Positions 10,068-21,231 of a stretch of 64,000 bases of DNA are shown here, piece by piece (the first letter of the stretch is position 1; every line of letters begins with the position of its first letter). The translations under genes and the position numbers were made by a program. This stretch comes from Rhodosorus marinus (Eukaryota > Rhodophyta > Stylonematophyceae > Stylonematales > Stylonemataceae), in the NCBI GenBank assembly GCA_029953675.1, contig JAMWBK010000003.1:2976001-3040000 (forward strand), in the 5' to 3' direction. The notes below the pieces were generated by a model. The model was not told the DNA's origin. It worked only from the letters and a program-made list of their open reading frames with translations, and ran no database searches.

Positions 10068-13057
10068 GATTGATCAAAGCAGTCCGCAATCCAAATCTAC
10101 CAATTAAAAATTTCACAAGCGGCCAAATCCCTATGCCACTCGCTCGTGAAACAGCAACTAACAGGAACTGCGCAAGGGCTACACACTATCCTCTACGCAA
10201 AACACCGCTCTCGAGTCACCCTGCATGAAACCAGCGACGTCTCATTCACAAACCCAACCACAATCTCCAGTCTCTCAAACCTCACCCTGCCCTAACCCCC
10301 CCTGAAAAGCACGCAAGAAAAACAAAACAAACCCTCAGGAGTCCATTCTGTTCACAACTTCCTACAACTCCATGCACCAACCCAAAGATCCACGCCCACG
10401 CCCCAACGCAATCCGTCCCCACGACTCCTACGCTTGTGAAGCTTAGCAAGGCACCTCCGCCCCTCCCCACGCCCTTCCCGAAACCCAATTCCGTGTATAT
10501 GTTAAATTAAGCTTCTTCACCAAACTCTGCAAAAAGAACGCGAAAAGAAAATTCCTTTCACAGCCCCTCCTCCACGCGCAAAAACAACTTCCTCACCCCA
10601 CTCACGACCATTTCCCCACCACCCCCCCCCCTCTCTCTGCTGTTTAGGAACTTTCCATGATTTTCTCAGCTCCCCCATTTACGACTATTTTTCTTTCGCT
10701 TTTTAATATTCAATGCACAAAAAAGCACTTTCTTGTTAAATCCTGTTGTCCTAGTAAGTTGTTCTTCTTACACCCCATGAAAAATAGCATAAACTGTAGG
10801 TTTCATTTGTTTCGGGTGCGTTCCACCCCGTGCCTTAGTTTGAACGGCTTCAGATGGTGCATATCTACCCTACCCCTCTCGAAAACTTTTATTTCGAATT
10901 ACAAGCTGTAAAACTGGTTCTCATCGGCGAAGCTCACTTCGCAAGAGCCTTCGATGTTAATTGGGATTCTACTAGGGGTAGATACTCCGCATGATTGGTC
11001 CAGCTCCACTGATTTTTCAAGGGGTGAGAGTGATGGAGTTACTCTTTCAATCTCAGAAAATCATAGGATAAAAGTTCGTCCGAGTCTTTTGCACCCGCCT
11101 TGACTCAAGCACTGTATTTTCCCGTCCAAATTCGAAGAGTATATACCACCCCTATTTAATAATATATCGAAACCAAGATTGATTGTTTATTTTCATTTTA
11201 AAGGGCTAAAACGATTTTCTTTCCGCAGAGTTTCGAAGGGCGAGGAAGCGAAGGGGGGGATATCTCTGCTAACGGGCAACACTTGACTTTTGGAGGTGAG
11301 GGGGGTGGAGTTCGGGATGACCGTAGGGGTTTTCGGGAGAATGAAAAAGCAAGGTCTAAGAGAATGCCTGTAGCTTTAAGTGATTTCAAGATGTTCTGCA
11401 GGATAAGGGCTGTTGGCGCTGGCCAGGTCACACAATGCGGAAGGACAAAAATTGCACCGAGCGAGAAAGTACTAAAATTGCAGATGATTCTAATCAATCA
11501 TTCGTTAGTTAAATAAATATCCTAAAAATCACTTCCAAGCATCAGCGATGTGCATTCTGATTGGTAAATGTGCTTTCAAAAGGTAGCAAATATACAATGT
11601 ATCTTCTTCGCGAGATGATGTTCAGGGCCTAAAGTTTCGGATTCCACATACCCTTGGCAGTTTACTATGATTTCGTAAGACCTAAATAAATATTCTTTAA
11701 AATGTTAGACCCAACATGTACAACTTGCTAGCACCCCTCTATTTCTTGCTTTAGTCCCCTCCAGGATACCTGCATATTATTGGCGATTAGGTCGATTTTT
11801 GATTGATGATATTTCTGGCACCAATTGATAGTTGGTCCGAAAAAGTCTAAGAAACGATTTTGGTGATCTCGAGATTTGCCGGCTTCGTCGACGAAACGCC
11901 ATTAGACAAAAAAATTAAGTTGCTAAATGAGAATACTTCTCAATCTATGATTGGTGTACACTCGTTTCATAGTACCGAAATTTGCCCAGCCAAGTTGCAG
12001 GAAGCGGGAGCCCCAAGCAGTCATTCGTCGAGAGTAAGGTTTCCAAAGGAACGCTTAATACGTTAGAATTTTTTCATATTTGTATTGATAAATGAATATC
12101 TCGCACAAGAAATTTCCAACGCTCTATCTCTATCGTATTATTTTTTCTGTTTTTTCAGAAACTCTCGTTTTTCCCAGGCGAAAGGGACTCAGAGGCTAAA
12201 GCACGTCGCAAATGTTGAAAGAAGTGGCTCATATAAAACTACATCTCACTGTCAGTGCTATTCAATCAAAGAGAAAGATTTTTGTTGAATAATTTGAAAT
12301 GATATAAGTTGCGTATTTCAAAAGCTTTGTTTGGGGTCGAATTCTGAGGTGACGCTTTGACGTTTGTTTGTCTACAAATGAGTCGATCGTTGGTAAGGCT
12401 TGGGCGGCATAGAGGAGGTTGTTGAGATGGATCCGCTACTTGCGCTAGGGGTCTTTGTCGGTTAAGGTTGTCTGGTGGGGGAGAGATGGTGGTCAAGTTT
12501 GTGCATGGCTCAGTGCACGTTTTTGTTTGGACATTGCAAAACCGTTTCGTTCCCGCTGGGGCTGAATGTTAGCGGAGCTGACCTCTTGATCACCAGAGGA
12601 GCGAGCGGAACATGTCAATTGCGAGCAAAGTGGGAGGGCCGTGCTCTTTTGCATGCGTCGAAGTGCACCGCGCTCATAAACAATGCTGGCAGTCTATACA
12701 GCAGAGCTGATTACACCCCGTGCGGAGGGAGATTCTTCCGTGGTCTAGGATCTGTTCCAAGTTGGACCCTGCCCGTCAACTCTCGTTTTCCGCGCCTATT
12801 CAAGCGAGCTCCCGGTTGGTAGCCTTTTGTTTGGCTCCCAACAGTTGTTATCTTCCAGTAGATATGACCAACATATATATCTCTTCCCCCCCGTCCCTTC
12901 TCTTTGCTTCACGCCGATCAACAAACTTCCAACCACACATTGAACAGTGTTTCTTGGTATGAGCTAACTTTTCCGCTCGGAAATTCAGTCCCGTTTTACC
13001 AGCTACCCTGAAGAGCCGAACCTGCCAGCCAGGGTTACAAAGCCCGTTTGCAACTAG
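10068..13057. other. 3-kb gene-poor region
   Basis: Holds the C/A-rich upstream region of the CCT gene (10068-10640), an AT-rich stretch at about 10650-10760 and another at 11140-11200 and 11500-11720 with TTGATTG and CAATCA elements. No protein-coding segment could be supported on either strand; the longest open frames (for example 12475-12822 +) have no recognisable domain. The right end abuts a retroelement relic, so part of this DNA may be decayed transposon sequence. Confidence 0.35.
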
Positions 13058-13477
13058 TTGGAACTTCTTCAACGCGAACACTATGCCCGGGAGCTCCATT
13101 TCACTAACCGAATACCAGGTCTTCGCATCTGAGAATCCGTGAAGTAAGCGAAATCGGTCAAAGTTGACCACCCTCAGATTTCTCAGTAAAACCGTGGCAC
13201 CCCAACCTCGCTCGCGTCTAAACTGCGCGCCACCATATCTCTTCCAGGATCAACCGAGCCCAGAACAACTGATTCGACCACAATTAGTTGCCTTCAGGAC
13301 CACAACGTTGTAAGTTGTCCATGGCGACACCGCAGGTTCCATAATGCCATCCTTGAGCAGCTGCCTGATTACGACTATCTCAATTCACAGCTCCTTTTGG
13401 GTCCGGCCCCTAGTAGGAGCGTAAAAGGGCGTCGCTCCGTCTGCTGGCTGCATCCGATGCTTTGTAATCGGAAATTC
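13058..13477 (-). mobile_element. Decayed Ty3-type LTR retrotransposon pol fragment
   Basis: Reading the minus strand from 13477 downward, one frame gives a segment like the start of a Ty3-type reverse transcriptase (HRMQPADGATPFYAPTRGR, then IRQLLKDGIMEPAVSPW). It contains an in-frame stop. About 120 bp further on, in a different frame, is FSDAKTWYSVSEMELPGIVF followed by ALKKFQ. That matches the RNase H region motif YSVxExELxAIVxALKKF. In an intact element these two pieces are separated by most of the RT domain (roughly 700 bp), so the middle is deleted. No LTRs, primer-binding site or integrase were recognised. This is a relic with no coding capacity. Confidence 0.75.
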
Positions 13478-14352
13478 AGTTCTCTCACAGAAAAAGCATC
13501 TGCCTCTGGTTTACTGGAAGCACTCTGGCGCTCGAACGCTGCTTTGTTGTTGGAGGCGCGTCATGGACGTCTCCCTTTCTGCTCCTCAGGGTAGCTCGGC
13601 TCTGAATGAAACGCATGATGAGCAGAGGAAGATTCATCTCTGGAAGACCGAGTTTCCATTCACATGTAAATTGGGTTTTCAGCGTCCCCATCACTTTCAT
13701 CATTTAACCTTCGGCTTGCTGTTGTTTCTCGCCAAATCCTGTCTTGGATACATCAGATATATGTTAACTATATCATATACTTGCGCTGAATATTCAAGAA
13801 AAAGGGATTAATTCGTGAACCTTTATTGTTTAATTCATATTAAAATACGATAAACACTGACTTTTGGGGATTTGAGGTTTGGTAGTGTGCATAGGTTTCT
13901 TGGAGCTTGTTCCAAACGCAGTATTTCGTACAACCGCGAAGGAGCTTTGCCTGAGTGTGTTTGTATATGAATCAGTCCAAGTCATCCCCACTCTCCAAGC
14001 CTTGCTAGCAGAAAATCCTCTTAAATCGGACCAGTTGTTTTAAGGCAGAACACTAGATCCTCAGAACCAATTCCGATTCGCAGTTTCAGAACCCCTGTCC
14101 ACGGCAGGCCAGGCGTCCCTAAGCATATACGCAATTGCCTTCCTCCCTCTTTTGCCTTTGCCATTTCGGCTTCCAGATCTTTTCCGCAGGAGACCCGAAA
14201 GCACGCGAACAACATTTGAAACGTTGAAAACAGAGACGGAAAGGGATGTGGTAAGGTAAAAGCAATTGAGGGCGTGTTGGGAGGGATAGAGGGTTGGATG
14301 AGATGGGGAAGTGGATGGTAGTAAGCGAGGTGGATTTTGACAGACTGGAAGG
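13478..14352. other. Intergenic region between retroelement relic and TTC1
   Basis: No supported gene. The left part may be further decayed retroelement. An AT-rich stretch at about 13740-13860 precedes mixed and then G/T-rich DNA (14210-14350) leading into TTC1. Confidence 0.3.
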
Positions 14353-15894
14353 ATGGAAGAAATGAAAGGATCTGATGATGGTGAGATTGCCAATGAACGG
14401 GTTGAAGAAGAATCGAAGGACGTCGTGGAGGTGGAGTCTGAGTATGACGATGGTGAGGATTTGCGTAACCTTATTTATTGCGGGACGGCCAAGACGTTCT
14501 GATCTGTGGTTGTTTTTTTTTGTTTCAATTGCCTGCTTGCTGTGTGGTTCGGTCTACTCTGGATTTGTCGATGACAAGATCTGGAAGCCGATGAGGCAAA
14601 GGCAGCGAAGGAGGAAGGAAATCGTTTGTATGGTAGGGACGCCTGGTCTGCACTTTTTTGAGCAGCGGTTCTGAGTATGCGAATGAGAGTTGGTCTGAGG
14701 TTTCAGATATTTGAGTTCAACAAAGACTTGCCTCGCTTGTGCGGATTTTTTGGAACAGGACTTGGCGAGTGGATGAGTTCGATTGATTCGTATACGAAAG
14801 CACTAAGGTAAGCTCCTCTGAGATGCTCAAAACGCTGCTGGCCTTTGAATACAACTGAGACCATTGTGTTCTTGGATACTTTGCGAAGATGTCGAAAAGT
14901 AGATCCAAATGAACGCGCGGTGTACTACTGCAATCGAGCGGCGGCGAGGTTAAAGATCTCGGACAACGAGGGTTAGCGCAGCGCATGAATCTATTAGCAA
15001 TTTTTTCTCGAAAATCTTACCTCCGAATTCCACAGGTGTTGTATCCGACTGCACAAAGGCTCTGAAGAAGAGGCCTGACTACGAGAAGGCTCTTGTCCGA
15101 AGAAAAACGGTAAGCCCGCCGATTGAAGCCCTAGGAGAGCGGCTAGTGTCCACTTACGCAGGGATTGCCTAACCGTTCTGGTCCTTGCTCTGCAGGCTCA
15201 TGTGAATCTAACGAACTACGGTCCCGCATTAGATGATGCGAAGGAGCTGGTGAGTACTTCGTAGAAGTCATGAGAATGCTTTCACAACAGCCAGGCAGCT
15301 GACTGTTGCAACGTATCTGCTTCAGTTGAAAACGGCCAGGTCGAGTGAACGGACGTCGTACATATCAGAAATCTCGAGACTTGAGAGGCTAAAAGTAGGC
15401 CATATCGTTATTCGATGCGATATTTGTTCGCCATGTCATATGATGATGCCCTCTTTGCTCACTCTGTGGGCGGGGAGCATTTTGATATCCAGCTCGGTGA
15501 GAGCTTATCCGTTTCGTGTTCTAACGTTCTTTTTGGTCCCCCCTACTTTCGTGCGCCGCAGCTTGAGAAAGATGAAAAACAGAAGCAGGAGGCTATTGAA
15601 CAGCTCAAGGTTTGTTTGCAGTGGAATCAAGCCTCTATGCTGTTTCGATTTAGCTGACTTTTGTTCGTGCTCGTTTCGTTTTCATGACTGATGCGCAGGA
15701 GGTCGGTAACTCGTTTCTTGGTATGTTCGGTATGAGCGTTGATAATTTCAAGTTTGAGCAGGTACGTGAGAACGGCTCTACAGGCTTTTTTGGTGCTCCT
15801 CTCGACGTGCATTCTTAAGCACGCTTTCCGTTTTCGAAAACAGGATCCTGGAACTGGATCGTACAACGTCAAATTCAATCAGGGCGGGAGCTGA
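14353..15894 (+). CDS. TTC1: TTC1-like TPR protein (ten exons)
   Basis: Ten exons: 14353-14452, 14579-14632, 14759-14807, 14889-14971, 15036-15109, 15196-15249, 15326-15394, 15562-15609, 15699-15761 and 15844-15894. All junctions are GT-AG, frame is kept throughout, and the product is 214 aa. An acidic N-terminus leads into TPRs: AKAAKEEGNRLY, SSIDSYTKALR, YYCNRAAARLKISDNE, SDCTKALKKRPDYEKALVRR. The C-terminus (SFLGMFGMSVDNFKF, then DPGTGSYNVKFNQ) matches the conserved end of TTC1, with the consensus PFGLSxxNFxxxxDxxTGSYxxxF. TTC1 family members are soluble co-chaperone-like adaptors reported to bind Hsp90/Hsp70 and G-alpha proteins. Nine introns in about 1.5 kb is the highest density in the window. 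Without splicing no ORF longer than about 120 codons is visible, so simple ORF calling misses this gene. Confidence 0.9.
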
Positions 15895-16783
15895 GACCTA
15901 AAGAGAACAAGGACAGAGTCGTGGTGAACTGTGCAGCTCCTTGGCAGCGAAAGAAGCCGAACTGAACCGATGTACAGACCAACAGGGAACGTGGAGTCCG
16001 TCCTGTATATTCACGTGAACAATCGTATAGCTCTCTGTAAAGTACTGATTTCGCCTGCAATCCTGTGAGGGATCGCGGAAGGCAAATGCGAGTCTCTAAA
16101 ATCCACTGCAATCGCAAGAATCAGTTTAGAAGGGGATGTCTTGCCTAGACGCCTATTACAGCCTTTTCTACAATTGTGCTTCTCCTGTATAGTGGACTCT
16201 AGATCTAGTTTTGCATTGGCGCAATCGAAATGCCCAAGTGCGGCACCATTGATTTCGCGTGACGGCTAGGTTGGTAGGATCCTCTAACGATGAAGCCATA
16301 CCCTTTTGCGGAAATCGTAGCAGACAGCTCTCGAAAACTCACCTGGTCAACCCTCATCGGGTTCTTCGCGAAAGGCGGGTGAAAGGGTGAGGACATCGGG
16401 CGATTCATCAAAACGTCATCAAGTTCAAAATCACATGATTTCGCTCCGTGCACTCTAATCTGCTACAATCCAGCTCGCCCGCCCCAACCCGGCGGCCACC
16501 TCTGAGCTATGAGCAGGGGAGGCAAGCCTAGGTACAACCCTAAACAGCACAAATTTAGGCATAATATTTCTTAATTAAGAAAATACAGGACAGCTGTCTA
16601 TAATAACACTGATAATTTTGAAAATACAGCTCTCATGCTTTAAAATTTGCATCATTTAGTTGAAATAAACATGTTTATCAGAAATATTTGAAAGCTTGCC
16701 TAGTTTTTGAATGGAAACGTTGTTTATAGGTCTTACATGTTCATGTCGTGGATGAATTCCTGGACAAAAAGCATCCCATGAGC
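15895..16783. other. Intergenic region between TTC1 and zeta-COP
   Basis: A minus-strand open frame at 16205-16453 (82 codons) reads as plausible protein but has no recognised motif. An AT-rich valley lies at about 16550-16700, followed by the perfect hairpin at 16784-16845. Confidence 0.35.
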
Positions 16784-16845
16784 TGAAGCTGAAAAGGGTT
16801 TGCCTTGTGAGATGTCTCTCACAAGGCAAACCCTTTTCAGCTTCA
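16784..16845. repeat. Perfect 29-bp inverted repeat with 4-nt loop
   Basis: Left arm 16784-16812, loop TGTC at 16813-16816, right arm 16817-16845. The arms pair at all 29 positions, and pairing ends abruptly on both sides. The arms contain GAAAAGGGTTTGCC and its complement. It lies about 107 bp upstream of the proposed zeta-COP ATG, just right of an AT valley. If transcribed it would form a very stable hairpin. A fold-back sequencing artefact cannot be excluded from one sequence. Confidence 0.95.
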
Positions 16846-16951
16846 CTGTCGTCTTGGTGGAAATTTTGATTCTTTGTTTGGATCACAAGTAGCGTGAACA
16901 TAAGAAAGTTCTTTGAACAGATTGAGATTGAAAGGAGCGTTTGTGGGAATC

Positions 16952-17853
16952 ATGGGGACGGTAAGCGTTTCGATCGCCCGGCTTTGCGTTGGTTGTGTTG
17001 CGAGACTTTTTGTTCTGGGAGGACGGCAAAAAGACTTAAAATGAGACGCTGAACTTTCCGTTTTCCATCGCTTCTTGTTCGCTGCCCGTGCACTTTTAAC
17101 CGTTCTGTTTTGCTTGGTTTGCTGGATGTGGGTAGCAACCGTTGGTAACGAGCATGGTGATCTTGAACACGGAAGGGATGAGGGTTTGTGCTCGGTATTG
17201 TAATAAGAGCTTGTTCCCAGATCTTGAATCGGAGAGGGCATTTGAGAGAGATTTGCTCAAGAAAGTTTCTGCTACTGTGACGGGTCATGACGGTAAGTAC
17301 ATGCAAAACGGTCGCGCGATTTGACCATTTCTTTCTTTGTTCTGATTAACCCGTGTTATTTGTTTCTCCCTCGAAATGACTTCAGAGGAGATTTTTGAGC
17401 TGGATAATCATTTGGTCGTGTACAAGTGGTATGACAATGTTGTGATGTTCCTAACCGGAAGCACCTCCGAGAACGAACTTGTTCTTGCAGATACGCTTCG
17501 AACTTATGAGGAAGGACTAAGTATAATCCTGCGAGCGATGCTGGACGAGAAAACCCTACTTGACAGCCTCGAGACAGTTCTCCTTGCAATGGACGAACTC
17601 ATCGACCAAGAAGGTAAGACAGCTATCTCGGTTTTCAAAGCATCCATGCCAACGCAGTTCTTTGCTAACACGATGAGTCCATTGCCATCGGCTTGCCATA
17701 GGAATCATTCTGGAAACCGACCCGCAGCTGCTCGCTACTAGGGTCTCCAGTGGTGGGGTAACGCTCGCAGACGGCATGCCCCTTGGAGAACAAACTTTCA
17801 CTCAAGCTTTCCAGAGTGCACGAGACCAATTGACACGCTCAATACTAAGCTAA
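16952..17853 (+). CDS. COPZ: Coatomer subunit zeta (zeta-COP)
   Basis: Four exons, 16952-16960, 17136-17292, 17386-17613 and 17702-17853; 181 aa. The first exon would encode only MGT before a 175-bp intron. If that is wrong, translation starts at the ATG at 17154, which still keeps the core. Family features are SMVILNTEGMRVCARYC (first strand, like the VLNTEGKRVAVKYY consensus), FELDNHLVVYKWYDNVVMFL, TGSTSENELVLADTL, LLAMDELIDQEGIILETDP and a C-terminal segment ending TQAFQSARDQLTRSILS. Zeta-COP is the small longin-fold subunit pairing with gamma-COP in the COPI coat, which carries Golgi-to-ER cargo. Length is normal (about 175-180 aa). The 29-bp-arm hairpin lies just upstream. Confidence 0.9.
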
Positions 17854-18901
17854 AAGACAAAACCACAAGACCGAAAAGAACCGATAAAAGAAAACTAAAT
17901 GCTGAACAACAACGGGCACCAACGCAACTCATGCTTTCTTCCTGAAGAATCTTGTCACAGACCATCACCAAGGTTATGCCAGACATGCAGCACTCCTTGT
18001 AGGTCTAGAACCATTTAAGCGAGGAGACAGACTTTATGACCCAACTACTCGGAGGACCAACAGACGTATGCATCGCCGTCACAAGGCTCTCTGACGAAGA
18101 ATTCTGAGTTTGTTAGGCTGATACCCCTTTGCCATTGAACGGTAAAACTTCGCGGTCTTCTGGAATGCTGAGAACCGCCTTCGTGGACTCTCAATCGCGG
18201 CGGGCTGGAATCCCCGTTCTCGCGGTCATCCACATACATGTTGCCACAAACCCTGACGAGCTCAAGAGTAGGGAGAGACGGTGGAAGATAGATACTTCTA
18301 CGGGCGATGTAAACTAGCCCGAGATTGCGCTTGAAGAACCTCAACTCACAATACCAGAATCCTTCCCCAACCCCACGACAAACTTGTCGGCTCCAACCCT
18401 GAAGCACTTCCCACCATACAGAAAACTGACCCGCCGCACGTTGGTCCCTACCAAGTCGTGATGCTTCTGCTTGATACCATGGGGCTTATTCACCAGCAAA
18501 TATGACCTAGTCCGAACTAGATTGATCAGTTCCATCGAATCTCTCCACAGTCGTGATCAGTCATCCCATTCCGCCGCGTCACCGCGAACGGCCCACCCAG
18601 CAATCTATCGAGGCCAATCATAACGCGTCGATTAAGCAGTGTGGAGAGGTAGAGAACGGGAGAAGTTGATCACGGCGTCAGTGTAGAAGCAAAGATGTGG
18701 TTAACGAGTATGATATCGTCTCCTAGGATTAGACTGTCGTAGGAGAGGCATCTGTTTGGAAAGGAACAGAGGGGAGGGAGGGTTGCAGAATTTTCTTGTG
18801 GTGAATATTGTCAGACCATAACAATCTCGCGGCTCCCAAGTGCAATAGCGCGCTAAGGACGATCGGGGGGTTGGTTTTGGTGTAGGTGTTGACCAGAAAT
18901 T
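17854..18901. other. Region between zeta-COP and the quinone oxidoreductase gene
   Basis: About 1 kb, part of which may hold a small minus-strand gene (see 18079-18535). The last 200 bp (about 18650-18900) are G-rich on the + strand, like other + strand promoters here. No AT valley is evident. Confidence 0.35.
18079..18535 (-). CDS. Possible small uncharacterised spliced gene
   Basis: I do not recognise this gene. On the minus strand an ATG at 18535 opens 64 codons (with VRRVSFLYGGKCFRVGADKF). A second frame nearer 18080-18190 reads as a natural basic C-terminus (FSAFQKTAKFYRSMAKGYQP, then NKLRILRQRAL) and stops at 18079-18081. Joining them needs an intron of about 150-200 bp; AG acceptors exist at suitable places but no single junction is compelling. 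Support is only that both segments look protein-like, with no family match, so this is a candidate. Confidence 0.22.
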
Positions 18902-20052
18902 ATGCTAAGGACTTCGAATTTTGCAAGGCGAGTGTTCCATCGGAGTATAACGCGAGGTATGAAGTGTCAAGCCATTCGCGTTGCCGAGTTTGGCGGCCCA
19001 GAGCAGCTGGTTGAGATGGAATATGATGTGCCGTCTCCATCGGCGGGCAACGTTCTTGTCAAGGTTGAGGCAGCTGGAGTGAACCCGGTTGAGATCTACA
19101 TCAGGCAGGGAAAGTATGCGAAGCAACCGGAATTGCCGTACACGCCTGGGACGGAGGGTGCTGGAACGGTCGCTGAGGTTGGCAAAGGGGTGAAAGGGTT
19201 GAAGGTTGGGGATAGGGTTTTCTTGACGGACACTGTGTCAGGTCACGGAACGTATGCACAGTACTGTTTATCGCCTTCGAACGCGGTTCATCTGCTTCCG
19301 GACAACTCGAGTTTCGAAATAGGTGCATCGATTGGGATCGCTTATCGCACTGCATGGCGTGCTCTGTTTCTGAAGTCAAAGATGAAAAAGGGAGATCTTG
19401 TTCTTGTTCATGGAGCCTCTGGTGGAGTCGGGATGGCGAGCTTGCAGCTGGGAAAGGTATGATACGTTTTATTTTTGCGTCCTCATTCCCGATCCAATTT
19501 TCGGGTCTATGTCCAACGTCTTAAGCTTGGCAAGCTCTTCGCCGGTCGTCTTTTCGAATCGTTTAGGATTTCGGAGCAAGAATGGTTGGTACGGCTGGGA
19601 GTCCAGAAGGAATGGAATTCATTAAGAGTTTAGGGGCGGAGAAAGCGTTCGATCACACATACAAGGAATATATCTCAGAGTTGAATGAATTTTCACCCAA
19701 CGGGTATGGTCTAATTCTAACAATGAGAGCTCACAGTAACCTCGGCAAGGACACTGTCCTAGTTGCAAATGGCGGGAAGATCGTGATCGTAGGAGCCCAA
19801 GGGAGTTCTACCATCAATCCTCGCCGGCTCATGTCAAAGGAGGCCACGATACAAGGCCTGATGACCTGGAATTTTACAGAGACAGAGACTAAGCAGTTTG
19901 TTGACTTCATCAGCGAAAAGCTGAAAACCGAGAAGATCGTTCCATGCGTTGACGAAAAGTACAAGCTCTCAGATGCAAAGGATGCGCACCAGCATATTGA
20001 CCGTAGTGTCGCGAGCAAGGGCAAGGTTCTCCTGGTGCCGTGGAGGAGCTAG
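18902..20052 (+). CDS. Zeta-crystallin-like NADPH:quinone oxidoreductase
   Basis: Two exons, 18902-19456 and 19567-20052, with a phase-0 GT-AG intron; 346 aa. It belongs to the quinone oxidoreductase branch of the medium-chain dehydrogenase/reductase family. Residues about 20-150 form the GroES-like domain (VKVEAAGVNPVEIYIRQGKY, YTPGTEGAGTVAEVGKGVKG). The Rossmann domain has LVLVHGASGGVGMASLQLGK, with the NADPH-binding AxxGGVG motif. No zinc-binding Cys/His set is seen, as expected for this branch. The protein ends AKGKVLLVPWRS-like (SKGKVLLVPWRS). The first 20 residues (MLRTSNFARRVFHRSITRG) are Arg-rich and lack acidic residues, consistent with a mitochondrial presequence. Likely role: NADPH-dependent reduction of quinones or reactive alkenals. 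Confidence 0.9.
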
Positions 20053-20710
20053 TCTCCTGGAGTCACATATTTAGGTGTATCAATACATGATTAGGGGTTT
20101 TTTTTTTCAGGGATTGGCGTTAGGTCAATTAAGGGTAATTGAAAGGCGCCATTCCGCTTGTACTAGTCTCTGAGGCGAACTCGTACTATGATGTTCCATT
20201 GAAACTCGGCATCTTCCCAACTCTCCTTACAGCAAATTAAAGCATTGAGCTCGAATGAAACAATAGTTGAGCCACTCGAACCTTAGAGAGCCGAGACACG
20301 CGGAAACACACTAATTCTAGATTTAGATACTTGCTTTAAATAACTACTTTAATTCAATTGTAAACGAAAAAAGTCTAAAACAAGAAGGTGTACCTTTCTA
20401 GACTAGAATCCGCCCCCCCAAAATTCTTAAATTGAATTATTTTGTACCCAGAATATTAAGGTATTTTAAATTTCTGAATCGCCAAGGAATTAGTTTTTTT
20501 AATTCACGAACTGTTTTGCAGTTTTCTGATTTTTTTATGGTGGACGAGTTGGGCGCTTAATTAATATTGTAAACACGAGAAAAGATTATTGAATTTGTAA
20601 CTTTTATTGAGGAGCGCGTATTTTCAAAAACAATCAATCTATTGCAATTGTCCTATTTCTAGCGAAACGACCCACCAAAATTTAAAATAGAAAACATAAA
20701 ATCTGCTGAG
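20053..20710. other. AT-rich intergenic region after the quinone oxidoreductase gene
   Basis: No gene seen. From about 20320 the DNA is strongly AT-rich, with many TTTAAATT/AATTTAAA-type words, and merges into the repeat module upstream of FBPase. Confidence 0.4.
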
Positions 20711-20984
20711 ACTTGTGTGGACGAAGATTTTCGCTATTATCCAATCATATATCCTAAATAACTTTAAGATCCTTATTTCGTGTTTAATACTCGTTTAAGA
20801 CTGATGATTGGATACATGAATATATCGGAACATGAGTACTTGTTTAGACATGTGTGGACGGCCGAGGTCTCTATTATCCAATAAAAATAAGAAATAGGCG
20901 TTAATGTTGAGTTAAGATTCTTATAATGATATTAAGAAACTAGATTGGATAATACATTGAGTGGTCGTCAATGGGAGATCAGGG
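20711..20984 (+). repeat. Diverged 137-bp tandem duplication in FBPase promoter
   Basis: Three separate motifs recur exactly 137 bp apart. TGTGTGGACG occurs at 20714 and 20851, ATTATCCAAT at 20736 and 20873, and ATTGGAT at 20807 and 20944. In each copy ATTATCCAAT and ATTGGAT(AAT) form an inverted pair around about 60 bp; in the second copy the two 10-mers are perfect complements. The sequence between motifs has diverged, so the motifs look conserved. A related GGATGGACGAAG word sits at 21008-21019 but is not in phase. CCAAT boxes bind NF-Y in eukaryotes. Confidence 0.85.
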
Positions 20985-21231
20985 TTCCTTCGGTTACTGT
21001 TGTTTTTGGATGGACGAAGACGGAGGTGAATATCTAAAGTCGACGCAAACGTATTCACGATAATAAGAAAGGAGTTTTTAAAGAGTCACCTTTTCGTTGA
21101 GGAGGTGGAGAGGTTTGGCGCGGTGTGTGTTCTGTAGACCTCTTCGTGTTTCTAGTTGTGTTCTTTTTTCTTTTCCTTAGTGGAAGTGTCGATTTGTGGC
21201 TTTGTGTTTTGTCCGTGTGATAACTAGAGAG
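20985..21231 (+). promoter_or_regulatory. FBPase proximal promoter and 5' leader
   Basis: G/T-rich DNA between the 137-bp tandem modules and the FBPase ATG. The last 100 bp are rich in GTGT and TTTTTC-type words. No TATA box or initiator could be assigned with confidence. Confidence 0.4.

Noticed and set aside
16205-16453. Minus-strand 82-codon frame
   Set aside because: Reads as plausible protein but has no motif, no clear partner exon and no repeat support, so it is not listed as a gene.
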